DNA from: Clostridiaceae bacterium
GTDB lineage: Bacteria; Bacillota; Clostridia; DSM-8532
Direction of reading: 5' to 3'
Length of the DNA: 41,821 nucleotides
NCBI GenBank assembly: GCA_012719545.1
Contig: JAAYAD010000036.1
Location: forward strand, 1 to 41,821
Each line of letters begins with the position of its first letter. The first letter of the stretch is position 1. Below, piece by piece: positions 1 through 7,239 of this stretch. The notes below the pieces were generated by a model. The model was not told the DNA's origin, did no database searches, and worked only from the letters and a program-made list of their open reading frames with translations. Made by a program: the position numbers and the translations under genes.

Positions 1-58
1 CTATACAAGCTTTAGCCGCCTTTAGTCGTTCTTTAGCACTTACTTTTGTTATACTCAT
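1..58 (-). CDS. 5' end of an unidentified gene, cut by the window edge
   Basis: Reading leftwards, an ATG at 58-56 opens a frame of 19 codons beginning MSITKVSAKERLKAAKACI that runs off the window. A good ribosome binding site (GAAGGGGG on the minus strand, 67-74) sits 8 nt upstream, which is why a real start is likely. The Lys/Arg/Ala-rich N-terminus is too short to assign to a family. An inverted repeat lies directly upstream, and the IS element begins about 75 bp away, so its promoter region may have been separated from it by the insertion. Confidence 0.5.
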   Translation of the reverse strand, partial: MSITKVSAKERLKAAKACI

Positions 59-66
59 AAAAAATA

Positions 67-119
67 CCCCCTTCATAGTCGACAATGAATTTTAATTTTT
101 CATTGTCTTCCATAAGGGG
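67..119. repeat. Large imperfect inverted repeat upstream of the truncated gene
   Basis: The perfect core is GACAATGAA (81-89) and TTCATTGTC (99-107) with a 9-nt AT loop. The outer ends CCCCTT and AAGGGG continue the symmetry after a mismatched stretch. It overlaps the 5' leader and ribosome binding site of the leftward gene at 58. It could be an operator, a translational control hairpin, or the end of another mobile element. Confidence 0.5.
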
Positions 120-176
120 AGCATATCACAATTGTTGGGGTTACACCCTTGTAAAATAAAATAATTTTGCTAATAG

Positions 177-209
177 CTACCGCTAGGTATATACTAGCGG
201 TAGTTTTTT
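177..209 (+). terminator. Intrinsic terminator inside the left end of the IS
   Basis: A perfect 10-bp stem, CTACCGCTAG (177-186) and CTAGCGGTAG (194-203), with a 7-nt loop is followed by TTTTTT on the plus strand. The T-run overlaps the transposase stop codon. It points against the transposase and would block rightward transcription entering the element from the left flank. There is no U-run in the minus direction, so it may serve the transposase message only as a stabilising 3' hairpin. Confidence 0.7.
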
Positions 210-1383
210 ATCCAGCCATAACATGTAGAATACGAGATCTGAATCTGCCAAAGTTTCTTAATCCATAAGCATTTCTTTTTAAGACTTTTATCTTGTTATT
301 AACTCCCTCAGTAAAACCATTTGTGTAAGGGCATATAAAAGAATTCAATATGTATTTCTCCCAATTAGAGATTGTTTTGAGGCATTCGTTGAATTCAGGT
401 ATCTGAGCTATTCCTATGTAAAGGTACCAAGCCTTGAGATTTTTCTTTGCTTCACATAAGTCTTTACTATCAACGAATTCATAAAATTTCTCCTTCAGTA
501 GATAAGCCTCTTTTAAACGAGGAGAAATCCTTAACATAGACTCGACAATCGACTTTTCATAATCAGTTAAATACCGCATCCTTTTCAATAACAGCCGTTT
601 GCTTTGTTTAAAGTAAATTCTTCTTTGCTTTAAGAATTTCTTTTGCTCTGACTTCCTTACCCGCTCAAATGCCCATAATATCTGTCGTATAAAGTGATAT
701 TTATCAATGACTATAGTAGCGTTCTTAAAGAATGTCTCTGCTATCTCTCTATATGGCTTCCACATATCCATAACAAAATATTTAACATTATTCCTGTTAT
801 CAAAGCGCTTAAAGTAATCACACAGGTCAGACGATTCCCGGGATTTCAAAATATCTAGTACTCTTTTGTTATGAGGGTCGGTTAAGATACATTGGTACTT
901 GGTCCCTGCATTACCTTTAAATTCGTCAATGGATAAAACCTGAGGCAAGGATTTATTAGTATAGCTTACATAATTAAATACCCTACATACAGTTGGAACT
1001 GAGACATTCGCTTTTTTTGACACAGTAGTCATAGAATAAGTTTCACGAAGCTCGGAGAGAATGTAGTGAACCAGTCTTGATGTCATCCTATGGTATCTTG
1101 GTAGAAAGGTGTTTCTCTCATAAAACCGCTTGCTGCACTGTGAGCAGGCAAATCTTCGCTTCTTAAGCAATAAGTATGTTTTCTTTCCACAAAAAGCGAT
1201 ATCCTTTATTTTCTGTTCGCGGTAATCATGAACTTTATTTGTTGGAGAATTGCATCTGGGACAGTTATGAGGCATCTTCTGAATTTGAATATGAATGATT
1301 ATTTCATTATCGTTCTGGTCCACATTAGTTACAATTACATCTTTTAGTCCGAGCAACTCTCTTGTATAATCTTTATAGAGCAT
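208..1383 (-). CDS. ISL3-family transposase
   Basis: This 391-residue protein is of usual length for ISL3 transposases, the DDE enzymes that cut and join the element. The N-terminal zinc ribbon has Cys41/Cys44 and Cys80/Cys83, followed by a helix-turn-helix around 115-135. Catalytic candidates are Asp153 (SIDEFKG), Asp206 (FVMDMW) and Glu359 (FTEGVNNK). The frame is intact with no frameshift, so the enzyme may be active. The start is supported by AGGAGGTT a few bases upstream. No passenger gene is present in the element. Confidence 0.93.
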   Translation of the reverse strand: MLYKDYTRELLGLKDVIVTNVDQNDNEIIIHIQIQKMPHNCPRCNSPTNKVHDYREQKIKDIAFCGKKTYLLLKKRRFACSQCSKRFYERNTFLPRYHRMTSRLVHYILSELRETYSMTTVSKKANVSVPTVCRVFNYVSYTNKSLPQVLSIDEFKGNAGTKYQCILTDPHNKRVLDILKSRESSDLCDYFKRFDNRNNVKYFVMDMWKPYREIAETFFKNATIVIDKYHFIRQILWAFERVRKSEQKKFLKQRRIYFKQSKRLLLKRMRYLTDYEKSIVESMLRISPRLKEAYLLKEKFYEFVDSKDLCEAKKNLKAWYLYIGIAQIPEFNECLKTISNWEKYILNSFICPYTNGFTEGVNNKIKVLKRNAYGLRNFGRFRSRILHVMAG

Positions 1384-1496
1384 ATCAAAAACCTCCTGTA
1401 TGTATTGTTTTTGGGCAACTTTATTTTACAAGAGTTTTTGATTATGCTCTATTTTTTTACTCAACACCCCAACATTTATTATAGAACCGCAAAATA

Positions 1497-1524
1497 AAAC
1501 CGCAGGCTTAATGGCCTGCGGTTT
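1497..1524 (-). terminator. Terminator of the DacF-like gene
   Basis: An 11-bp perfect stem, AAACCGCAGGC (1497-1507) and GCCTGCGGTTT (1514-1524), has a 6-nt loop. It is followed on the minus strand by TTTTATTTT. It lies 35 bp beyond the stop of the minus-strand gene ending at 1560 and just outside the IS end. Confidence 0.85.
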
Positions 1525-1559
1525 ATAATTCAAAGAATAATCAAATATTTAAGAGATAT

Positions 1560-2846
1560 TTAAGAGAGCCTTCCCCGGGATCTTCTTCTTGCGCTTACCT
1601 TAACAGCTTTTCTCTTGATAAATCTGGTAAGCTTCACAATGCCCATTATTATTTCCAATATTATAAGGCCTATAATCACATAGATTAGCTCCATGTTTTC
1701 CTTAATCCTGTCCCTTAAAATCTGGGCAGTCGTTTTCTTGGGAAGGATTTCACGGTCGGGATACAAATCAACTTTAATTACGGTATCGTCCATCAGGGTG
1801 TAGGTAAGCATGCCTACAATGGTGTTTTTTGTTATGGGGGGCTTAAGCTTCGACTCATCCACATTTATAGAAATATCTTTAATGAATTTTTGCCCCTTGG
1901 GATAAATATAATATACATCAGCCGCAGGAACCAGGTTCAGGTTTTGCCCGTCAACTGTGACAACCCTCTGGCTTGCCCCGGCCGGGACAAGAGTTCCGTA
2001 AAGATAATTCTCAAATCCGTAATCCAGAAAATTTATTGAGTCGGAATACATGCTTTTTGAAGGTACATCCAATAGGAGACATACCAGGCGCATGTTGTTC
2101 TTGGTTGCAGTGGTAATGATGCTGTGTACATCCTTATCACTGCTTGCGGTCATGCCGCCGTCGGTGCCGGTATAGCTCCAGAACATATTGTTGGTGCTGG
2201 TAAGAAGAATGGTCTTTGTTTTATCATACCATGGCTTTGCCTGAGTGCCGAAAAAGCGGTTGAACTCGCTGTTTGTAAGTGCATGCCTGATGAGTATGGA
2301 AATATCGTTTGCGGTAGTATGCTGGTTTTCATCATACTCACCCGTACAGTTAACAAATACAGTATTGCTCATGCCAAGCTTTAAGGCATGTTCATTCATT
2401 AATTTTACAAAACCGTCCTCGCTTCCTCCCACATATTCGGCAATGGCCTTTGCGGCATCGGGAGAACCTGTAAGCACAAGGGCATAAAGCAGATTTCTGA
2501 CTGAGTATTTTTCACCAACTGAAAGGTTCAATGTGGCACCTTCGGTTGAAGCAGCATCCTTGCTTGCTGTAACCGTAGCCTCAGCATCTGCTTTTTCAAG
2601 GGTTATAAGGGCGGTCATTATACGGTGTGCCAAAGACGAATGAGTTAATTCGTCAGGGGATTTTGAAATAATCACCTGACCTCTGCGCGCATCAAAAAGC
2701 AAGGCCGAAGCAGCCTCAGTAAGAGGCTCATCCTGAGCGAACGATTTTATCTCCCAGGTTATTGACAGTAAATGGGAGATTATATAAACAAGCAGAAAAA
2801 AACAAGCTGTCCTACGCCTGATTGTTCTATCCCGGCCTAATTTCAT
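1560..2846 (-). CDS. DacF-like D-Ala-D-Ala carboxypeptidase homologue with lost active-site motifs
   Basis: This 428-residue protein has an N-terminal membrane segment (about 13-30), a peptidase S11-like domain (about 42-270), a PBP5-type C-terminal beta domain (about 280-370), a C-terminal transmembrane helix (about 385-405) and a basic tail. The fold is recognisable from the IMTALITLEKA, VGGSEDGFVKLMN and TANDISILIRH stretches. S11 enzymes need SxxK, SxN and KTG. Here the aligned places read SSLAHR (70-75), TGSPD (126-130) and GTDGGMTA (227-234), so none of the three is kept. I infer a catalytically inactive wall-binding or regulatory paralogue rather than a working carboxypeptidase. The reading frame is otherwise intact, with a consensus promoter upstream and its own terminator. 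Confidence 0.8.
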   Translation of the reverse strand: MKLGRDRTIRRRTACFFLLVYIISHLLSITWEIKSFAQDEPLTEAASALLFDARRGQVIISKSPDELTHSSLAHRIMTALITLEKADAEATVTASKDAASTEGATLNLSVGEKYSVRNLLYALVLTGSPDAAKAIAEYVGGSEDGFVKLMNEHALKLGMSNTVFVNCTGEYDENQHTTANDISILIRHALTNSEFNRFFGTQAKPWYDKTKTILLTSTNNMFWSYTGTDGGMTASSDKDVHSIITTATKNNMRLVCLLLDVPSKSMYSDSINFLDYGFENYLYGTLVPAGASQRVVTVDGQNLNLVPAADVYYIYPKGQKFIKDISINVDESKLKPPITKNTIVGMLTYTLMDDTVIKVDLYPDREILPKKTTAQILRDRIKENMELIYVIIGLIILEIIMGIVKLTRFIKRKAVKVSARRRSRGRLS

Positions 2847-2906
2847 TTCACATACTTCCCTAAGAAGAATTTACAAAAGTCCTTGCTTTAACAGTTGTTA
2901 TAAAAA

Positions 2907-2934
2907 ATTATAGCATACAGACCATGCCTGTCAA
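2907..2934 (-). promoter_or_regulatory. Sigma-A type promoter for the DacF-like gene
   Basis: On the minus strand TTGACA (2934-2929) is followed after 16 bp by TATAAT (2912-2907), both perfect consensus hexamers. The expected start lies about 55 nt upstream of the ATG at 2846. Confidence 0.75.
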
Positions 2935-3074
2935 TTGAATAACATACTTTGCTTAAGGCAGCAGACAGCATTATTTTAGATTATTTCCCCCGATACGCAC
3001 CTGTTTTTTTATGGAAAATTCAGGTTTTTTTATTTTACCAGAAGGTGATGCTGCCACTAAGCCTGGCAAATTAA

Positions 3075-3096
3075 GGGTTGATTCAGGAATCAACCC
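3075..3096 (-). terminator. Hairpin spanning the stop codon of the phosphorylase gene
   Basis: GGGTTGATT (3075-3083) and AATCAACCC (3088-3096) form a perfect 9-bp stem with a 4-nt loop that contains the end of the reading frame. On the minus strand it is followed only by TTAATTTG, a weak U-tract. It may be a weak terminator or an mRNA 3'-stabilising hairpin. Confidence 0.45.
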
Positions 3097-5644
3097 ATTT
3101 AACCAGAGGCAGATCAAATTTATTCATCATATTGGGGTGACGGGGAATAACCCTGAAGGTGTATCCATATTCACCGCCGTCCAATATGCAGACTGTTGTT
3201 TCATAGCAGTAGGTTGAGGTGTCTGTCTGCCTTGCAACCTTCATTTCCTGAGATACGGCATTTACTATATTATTGTTCTCTATAGGTCCGTAGTACACTT
3301 CAACTCTTACATCCTCAGGCTTTAAGCTGGCAAGCTGAACCGATACAGACAGTAAAAGTTCGTTGCCGGACATCAGATTATGATCAACAAGTCCGTGGAT
3401 ATCCTGATTTGCAGATATTGAAACCTGGGGCCATACTGATGTAACAGTGTTTTTCCAGTTGGCAAGGGATCTGATGATGTTATGGTCCTCTCGAATTTTT
3501 ATGCTTCTAAGCATTGAAGGAAGATACATTTTTTCTGTATAGTCCTTGAGCATACGGTGGGTGCCGAAAACAGGAGCCAGAGTCTTGATGGAATCCTTCA
3601 TCTTCTTAACCCAGCCTGTGGGAATGCCCTTTTCGTCACGCTCAAAGAAGAGGGGTATTATTTCACGCTCCAGTGTCTCATAGAGGGATTTGCTGTCGGC
3701 ATCATCCTGATGATGCTCATTGTAATACGGAGTATCATCGCCTATTACCCAGCCGTTGTTGCCGTTATAGCCTTCGCACCACCAGCCGTCCAGTATGCTG
3801 AAGTTCAATACACCATTGATGCATGCCTTCTGACCGCTGGTTCCGCTTGCCTCAAGGGGACGCCTTGGAGTGTTCATCCATACGTCAACACCCTGTACAA
3901 GATTGCGTGCCACTGTCATGTTGTAGTTTTCGACAAGGAAGATCTTTCCCTTAAAGCCTTCCCTTCTGGAGATTTCGTAGATTCTCTTAATGAGTTCATG
4001 GGCAGGCCTGTCGGCAGGATGGGCTTTTCCTGCAAAGATAATCTGAACAGGCACGCCTTTGTTGTTAAGTATTTTTTCTATTCTGGCAAGATCCCTGAAA
4101 ATGAGGTCAGCACGCTTATAGGTGGCAAACCTTCTTGCAAAACCTATTGTCAGAGCTTCAGGGTTCAGCTGGCTGTCAAGTTCGCCAACTTCATACAGGG
4201 GCATTCCGTTTTTCATATGCTGCTTTTTAAGTCTGTCAGCAATAAACCGGATCATTTTTGTCTTCAGAGCCATGTGGGTCTTCCAAAGTTCTTCATCCGG
4301 GATGTTGTCAATACCGTTCCAAACTTCGGGATCGTACATCCTCTCTTTCCAGTCGGAAGGAAGATATCTGTCAAACAGGTATTTAAAGCTCGGAGACAAC
4401 CACGTAAGGGTATGTATTCCGTTCGTTATGTGATCTATGGGAACCTCTTCTTCTGGAAGGCTTGCCCATACGGAATTGAATAATTTGCGGGACACGACGC
4501 CATGGAGCTTGCTTACTCCGTTTTTGCGGCCCGACATGTTCAATGCAAGAACAGTCATGTTAAAGTTATACGGATCATCCGGCTTTGTACCAAGACTTAA
4601 GAATTCGCTTCTCTGAAGTCCCAACTGAGGCCAGTAATTTGAAAAATAACGATCCATCATATCAAAGGGGAATACGTCAATACCTGCAGGAACAGGAGTG
4701 TGGGTTGTGAAAATGGATGAGGAATAAACAATCTCCTTGGCTTCACTGAAAGGTATATTCTTTTCCGTTACAAGCTTTCTGGCAAGCTCAAGAGCCATAA
4801 AGGCAGAGTGGCCCTCGTTCATGTGGAAAACGGTGCCTTTGATGCCAAGTGCCTCAAGAGTACGGATACCGCCAATACCCAGAATAATTTCCTGCTGTAT
4901 GCGGGTATCCCGATCCCCGCCGTAGAGCCTTTCTGTGATAGCCCTGTCGTACTGGTTGTTTTCAGGTACGTCAGTATCCATCAGGTATAATTTTACCCTG
5001 CCTATGTCAATGCGCCAGATACGGGCATATACTATGCGTCCTGCAATTTCCATGTAAATTTTAAGGGGTTTTCCTTCGCTGTCGTAAACGGGTATAACCG
5101 GAAGCTGAGAGTAGTTAAGCTTTGAAAAATTGGTTTCCTGCCATCCTTCTCCATTTATACGCTGATCAAAGTAGCCTTCCTTATAGAAAAGACCGATGGC
5201 AGTAAAGGGTATACCCAGATCGCTGGCAGATTTGCAGTGATCTCCCGAAAGGACTCCCAATCCGCCTGAATATACGGGAAGAACCTCATGAAGTCCATAC
5301 TCCATTGAGAAATATATAATATGCTCATTTTTCAAATCCGGATAATTTCTTGCGAACCATGTATCTTCAGCATTCATGTATTCTGTAAATCTTTTGATTA
5401 CATTGTCATAATGGTTCAGAAATTCGGTGTCAGTTAGCTTTTCTTCCAGCTTTTTTGTGCTTATTTCCTGCAAAAAACGTATTGGATTGCGGCCAACCTT
5501 TCTCCAGAGAGCAAGATCAATCTCGCGGAAAAGATCGATGGCTTCATTGTTCCAGGACCACCATAAATTTTTTGCTATGTCCTTAAGCCCTGCGAGCCTT
5601 TCCGGAATAGCAGTCGCAACCTTGATTTTTCCAAATTTGTACAT
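3083..5644 (-). CDS. glgP: Alpha-glucan (glycogen/maltodextrin) phosphorylase
   Basis: A GT35 enzyme of 853 residues that releases glucose-1-phosphate from alpha-1,4-glucans using phosphate and PLP. It belongs to the divergent branch found in Thermotoga, archaea and Clostridia rather than the E. coli MalP type. Landmarks are YFSMEYGLHEVLPVYSGGLG (about 111-130) and the PLP-lysine stretch EASGTSGQKACINGVLN (about 596-612) followed by SILDGWWCEGYNG. The start is set by GGAGG (5651-5655 on the complement). It stands alone, without other glycogen genes, and has its own promoter and a possible catabolite-control site upstream. Confidence in the family is high; glycogen rather than imported dextrin as the main substrate is inferred. 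Confidence 0.92.
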   Translation of the reverse strand: MYKFGKIKVATAIPERLAGLKDIAKNLWWSWNNEAIDLFREIDLALWRKVGRNPIRFLQEISTKKLEEKLTDTEFLNHYDNVIKRFTEYMNAEDTWFARNYPDLKNEHIIYFSMEYGLHEVLPVYSGGLGVLSGDHCKSASDLGIPFTAIGLFYKEGYFDQRINGEGWQETNFSKLNYSQLPVIPVYDSEGKPLKIYMEIAGRIVYARIWRIDIGRVKLYLMDTDVPENNQYDRAITERLYGGDRDTRIQQEIILGIGGIRTLEALGIKGTVFHMNEGHSAFMALELARKLVTEKNIPFSEAKEIVYSSSIFTTHTPVPAGIDVFPFDMMDRYFSNYWPQLGLQRSEFLSLGTKPDDPYNFNMTVLALNMSGRKNGVSKLHGVVSRKLFNSVWASLPEEEVPIDHITNGIHTLTWLSPSFKYLFDRYLPSDWKERMYDPEVWNGIDNIPDEELWKTHMALKTKMIRFIADRLKKQHMKNGMPLYEVGELDSQLNPEALTIGFARRFATYKRADLIFRDLARIEKILNNKGVPVQIIFAGKAHPADRPAHELIKRIYEISRREGFKGKIFLVENYNMTVARNLVQGVDVWMNTPRRPLEASGTSGQKACINGVLNFSILDGWWCEGYNGNNGWVIGDDTPYYNEHHQDDADSKSLYETLEREIIPLFFERDEKGIPTGWVKKMKDSIKTLAPVFGTHRMLKDYTEKMYLPSMLRSIKIREDHNIIRSLANWKNTVTSVWPQVSISANQDIHGLVDHNLMSGNELLLSVSVQLASLKPEDVRVEVYYGPIENNNIVNAVSQEMKVARQTDTSTYCYETTVCILDGGEYGYTFRVIPRHPNMMNKFDLPLVKWVDS

Positions 5645-5683
5645 AGCGAACCTCCGTGAAGATCAAATGAATGGGATATTACT

Positions 5684-5712
5684 TATATATACCCCAAATG
5701 GCTGACTGTTAA
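5684..5712 (-). promoter_or_regulatory. Likely promoter of glgP
   Basis: On the minus strand TTAACA (5712-5707) and TATATA (5689-5684) are 17 bp apart, placing the start about 30 nt before the glgP ATG. About 40 bp further upstream, TGCAAACGTTTTAAA (5751-5765) matches the CcpA cre consensus with one mismatch in either orientation. Confidence 0.4.
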
Positions 5713-5900
5713 TACATGGATGCCTGATTTGCCCAATTATAATGATAACGTGCAAACGTTTTAAATAGCAACGAAACATTCTTAAAATAAATTCATGCGA
5801 AAGTACAGTTTTATATACATTATGACTAAATTGAACATATGTCGATGTATTGAAGAATCTGTAAATATTTTATTGTAAAGTTCCGAATTATAAGTTAGAC

Positions 5901-6095
5901 TATAATAAATATAAAAAACTTGAGATAAACTTGTTTTCATAAAAAAGGCAGCCATATTACGCTGTAAAAGGCGGCGAAACTGCCCCAGATATTATTTCAA
6001 CATTTTGATAAACCCGCAAAAGTCAATACACCTGGAACCAAAGCATCAATGAAATGCGGGATGCATCTATGGCCGACTCAAAGCTCTCTAAAAAT
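5901..6095 (+). promoter_or_regulatory. Promoter -10 and candidate structured leader RNA before the DivIVA-like gene
   Basis: This intergenic stretch of about 500 bp has no gene. A TATAAT box lies at 5901-5906, giving a leader of roughly 240 nt. Within it I see GGCAG (5947-5951) pairing with CTGCC (5980-5984), enclosing GCTG/CGGC (5961-5964 with 5972-5975). CCCGCA (6013-6018) pairs with TGCGGG (6055-6060), and GCCATA (5951-5956) can pair at long range with TATGGC (6068-6073). GCATC (6043-6047) can alternatively pair with GATGC (6060-6064). It does not match the core motif of any riboswitch class I can recall. Function unknown. Confidence 0.35.
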
Positions 6096-6151
6096 AAGCA
6101 TAATTAATATCTTAATCTGGATGAGGTATCATTAGTTAAGGAGTGTGGCTT

Positions 6152-6631
6152 ATGTCAGGTGAAAAGAAGTTTGGCTCTGCGGCGTTTGGTTTCAGTAAAG
6201 CCGATGTTAATGCCTACATTGAAAAAATGGTTCATGAGTTTGATCAGCGCTTAAAGGAAAAGGACGATGAAATATCAAATCTTAAGCTGCAGATTCGGGA
6301 AATGAAGACACGTTACGAATCCATAGCCCAGGAGAGCGAAAACCTTGCGAAAGATAAGGAGAGAATAGCAGGGGCGCTCATTAAGGCCCAGGAAAAAGCT
6401 GACGCTATTATTCAGGAAGCGAGGGCGCGAGCGGAAGAGGAGAAAATCAAACTTGACCAGGAGCTTGAGCGTGAAAGAGAGCGTATTATAGATATAAAAC
6501 GTGATGTTAAGGCTATAAAAATGCAAGTGGTTGAAATGCTGAGCAAATTCCAGGCACTTTTGAACGAGAACGAAGCATACATAGAATCCAAGGAAATGGA
6601 GTACAATGATAGAGACGAGGAAGCCTGCTGA
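6152..6631 (+). CDS. DivIVA-domain coiled-coil protein
   Basis: A 159-residue cytoplasmic protein. Its N-terminal stretch FGFSKADVNAYIEKM resembles the DivIVA/GpsB start motif that binds membrane or cell-division partners. The remainder (about 25-155) is a charged coiled coil rich in Glu, Lys and Arg. DivIVA relatives mark poles and division sites and recruit wall-synthesis proteins; which of these roles applies is not visible here. I chose ATG 6152 because AAGGAG (6138-6143) lies 8 nt upstream; a GTG at 6143 would overlap that site. It is transcribed alone, from a long structured leader to a terminator at 6688. Confidence 0.8.
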   Translation: MSGEKKFGSAAFGFSKADVNAYIEKMVHEFDQRLKEKDDEISNLKLQIREMKTRYESIAQESENLAKDKERIAGALIKAQEKADAIIQEARARAEEEKIKLDQELERERERIIDIKRDVKAIKMQVVEMLSKFQALLNENEAYIESKEMEYNDRDEEAC

Positions 6632-6687
6632 TAAGCAAAGCATTTGACCATGAAGATGGCTTATGAAAAGTCTGTCAGCCACAAATG

Positions 6688-6713
6688 CCCTGCATTACGC
6701 AGGGTTTTGTTTT
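6688..6713 (+). terminator. Terminator after the DivIVA-like gene
   Basis: CCCTGC (6688-6693) and GCAGGG (6699-6704) form a 6-bp GC-rich stem with a 5-nt loop followed by TTTTGTTTT. Confidence 0.8.
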
Positions 6714-6756
6714 ACATTGGATCTTATAAATGACAATACAATTGGAGGTAGTTTTT

Positions 6757-7239
6757 ATGGAAAAGAAATTGCTCAATTTGCTGAAATCCAACGCAAGACT
6801 GTCTGAAGAAGAACTCGCGGTAATGTTAGATACAACCGTTGAAGAAGTAATAGCGGCGAGAAAAAGGCTGGAGGAAAAAGGTGTCATTATAGGATACAAT
6901 GCGCTTATAGACTGGGAAAAAACCGAATATGAAAATGTCACTGCATATATAGAGGTAAAGGTTACTCCTCAGAGAGGTCAGGGCTTTGATAAGGTTGCGG
7001 AGAGAATTTACCAGTATCCCCAGGTTTCCGCATGCTGCCTTATGTCGGGCGGATTCGACCTTTTTGTTGTGGTGGAAGGCAAAACAATGAAGGAAGTTGC
7101 TCTTTTCGTTGCGGAAAAACTGGCTCCCATAGAATCGGTATTAAGCACCGCTACCCATTTTGTTCTCAAAAAATACAAGGATAACGGTGTAATTTTCAAC
7201 AGAGTCAGCAAGGACGAAAGAGAGGCTGTAATACTATGA
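6757..7239 (+). CDS. Lrp/AsnC-family transcriptional regulator
   Basis: A 160-residue protein with an N-terminal winged helix-turn-helix (about 1-50, with TTVEEVIAARKRLEEKGVI as the recognition region) and a C-terminal RAM ligand-binding domain (about 62-140, including SGGFDLFVVVEG). Such proteins sense amino acids and control nearby transport or metabolic genes. ATG 6757 is preceded by TTGGAGGT at suitable spacing; an upstream ATG at 6730 has no such site. The gene overlaps the next one, an aminotransferase, by 4 bp (ATGA). This arrangement matches the AlaR/AlaT pair of Bacillus subtilis, in which the regulator activates an alanine transaminase. That role is inferred from arrangement. Confidence 0.9.
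   Translation: MEKKLLNLLKSNARLSEEELAVMLDTTVEEVIAARKRLEEKGVIIGYNALIDWEKTEYENVTAYIEVKVTPQRGQGFDKVAERIYQYPQVSACCLMSGGFDLFVVVEGKTMKEVALFVAEKLAPIESVLSTATHFVLKKYKDNGVIFNRVSKDEREAVIL

Larger units (their letters stand above)
133..1474 (-). mobile_element. ISL3-family insertion sequence, apparently complete
   Basis: A full-length ISL3-type transposase is bracketed by inverted ends: TGTTGGGGT at 133-141 and its complement ACCCCAACA at 1466-1474. A second inverted pair, CTTGTAAAATAAA (148-160) and its complement (1420-1432), lies inside. The inner pair sits 6 bp from the left end but 33 bp from the right end, so the ends are asymmetric. I see no 8-bp direct repeat at the junctions (expected for the family), so either the exact ends are slightly off or one flank has changed since insertion. 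Confidence 0.75.

Noticed and set aside
3557..4483. 308-codon plus-strand frame inside glgP
   Set aside because: It is a shadow on the opposite strand of a clearly conserved phosphorylase, without a start signal.
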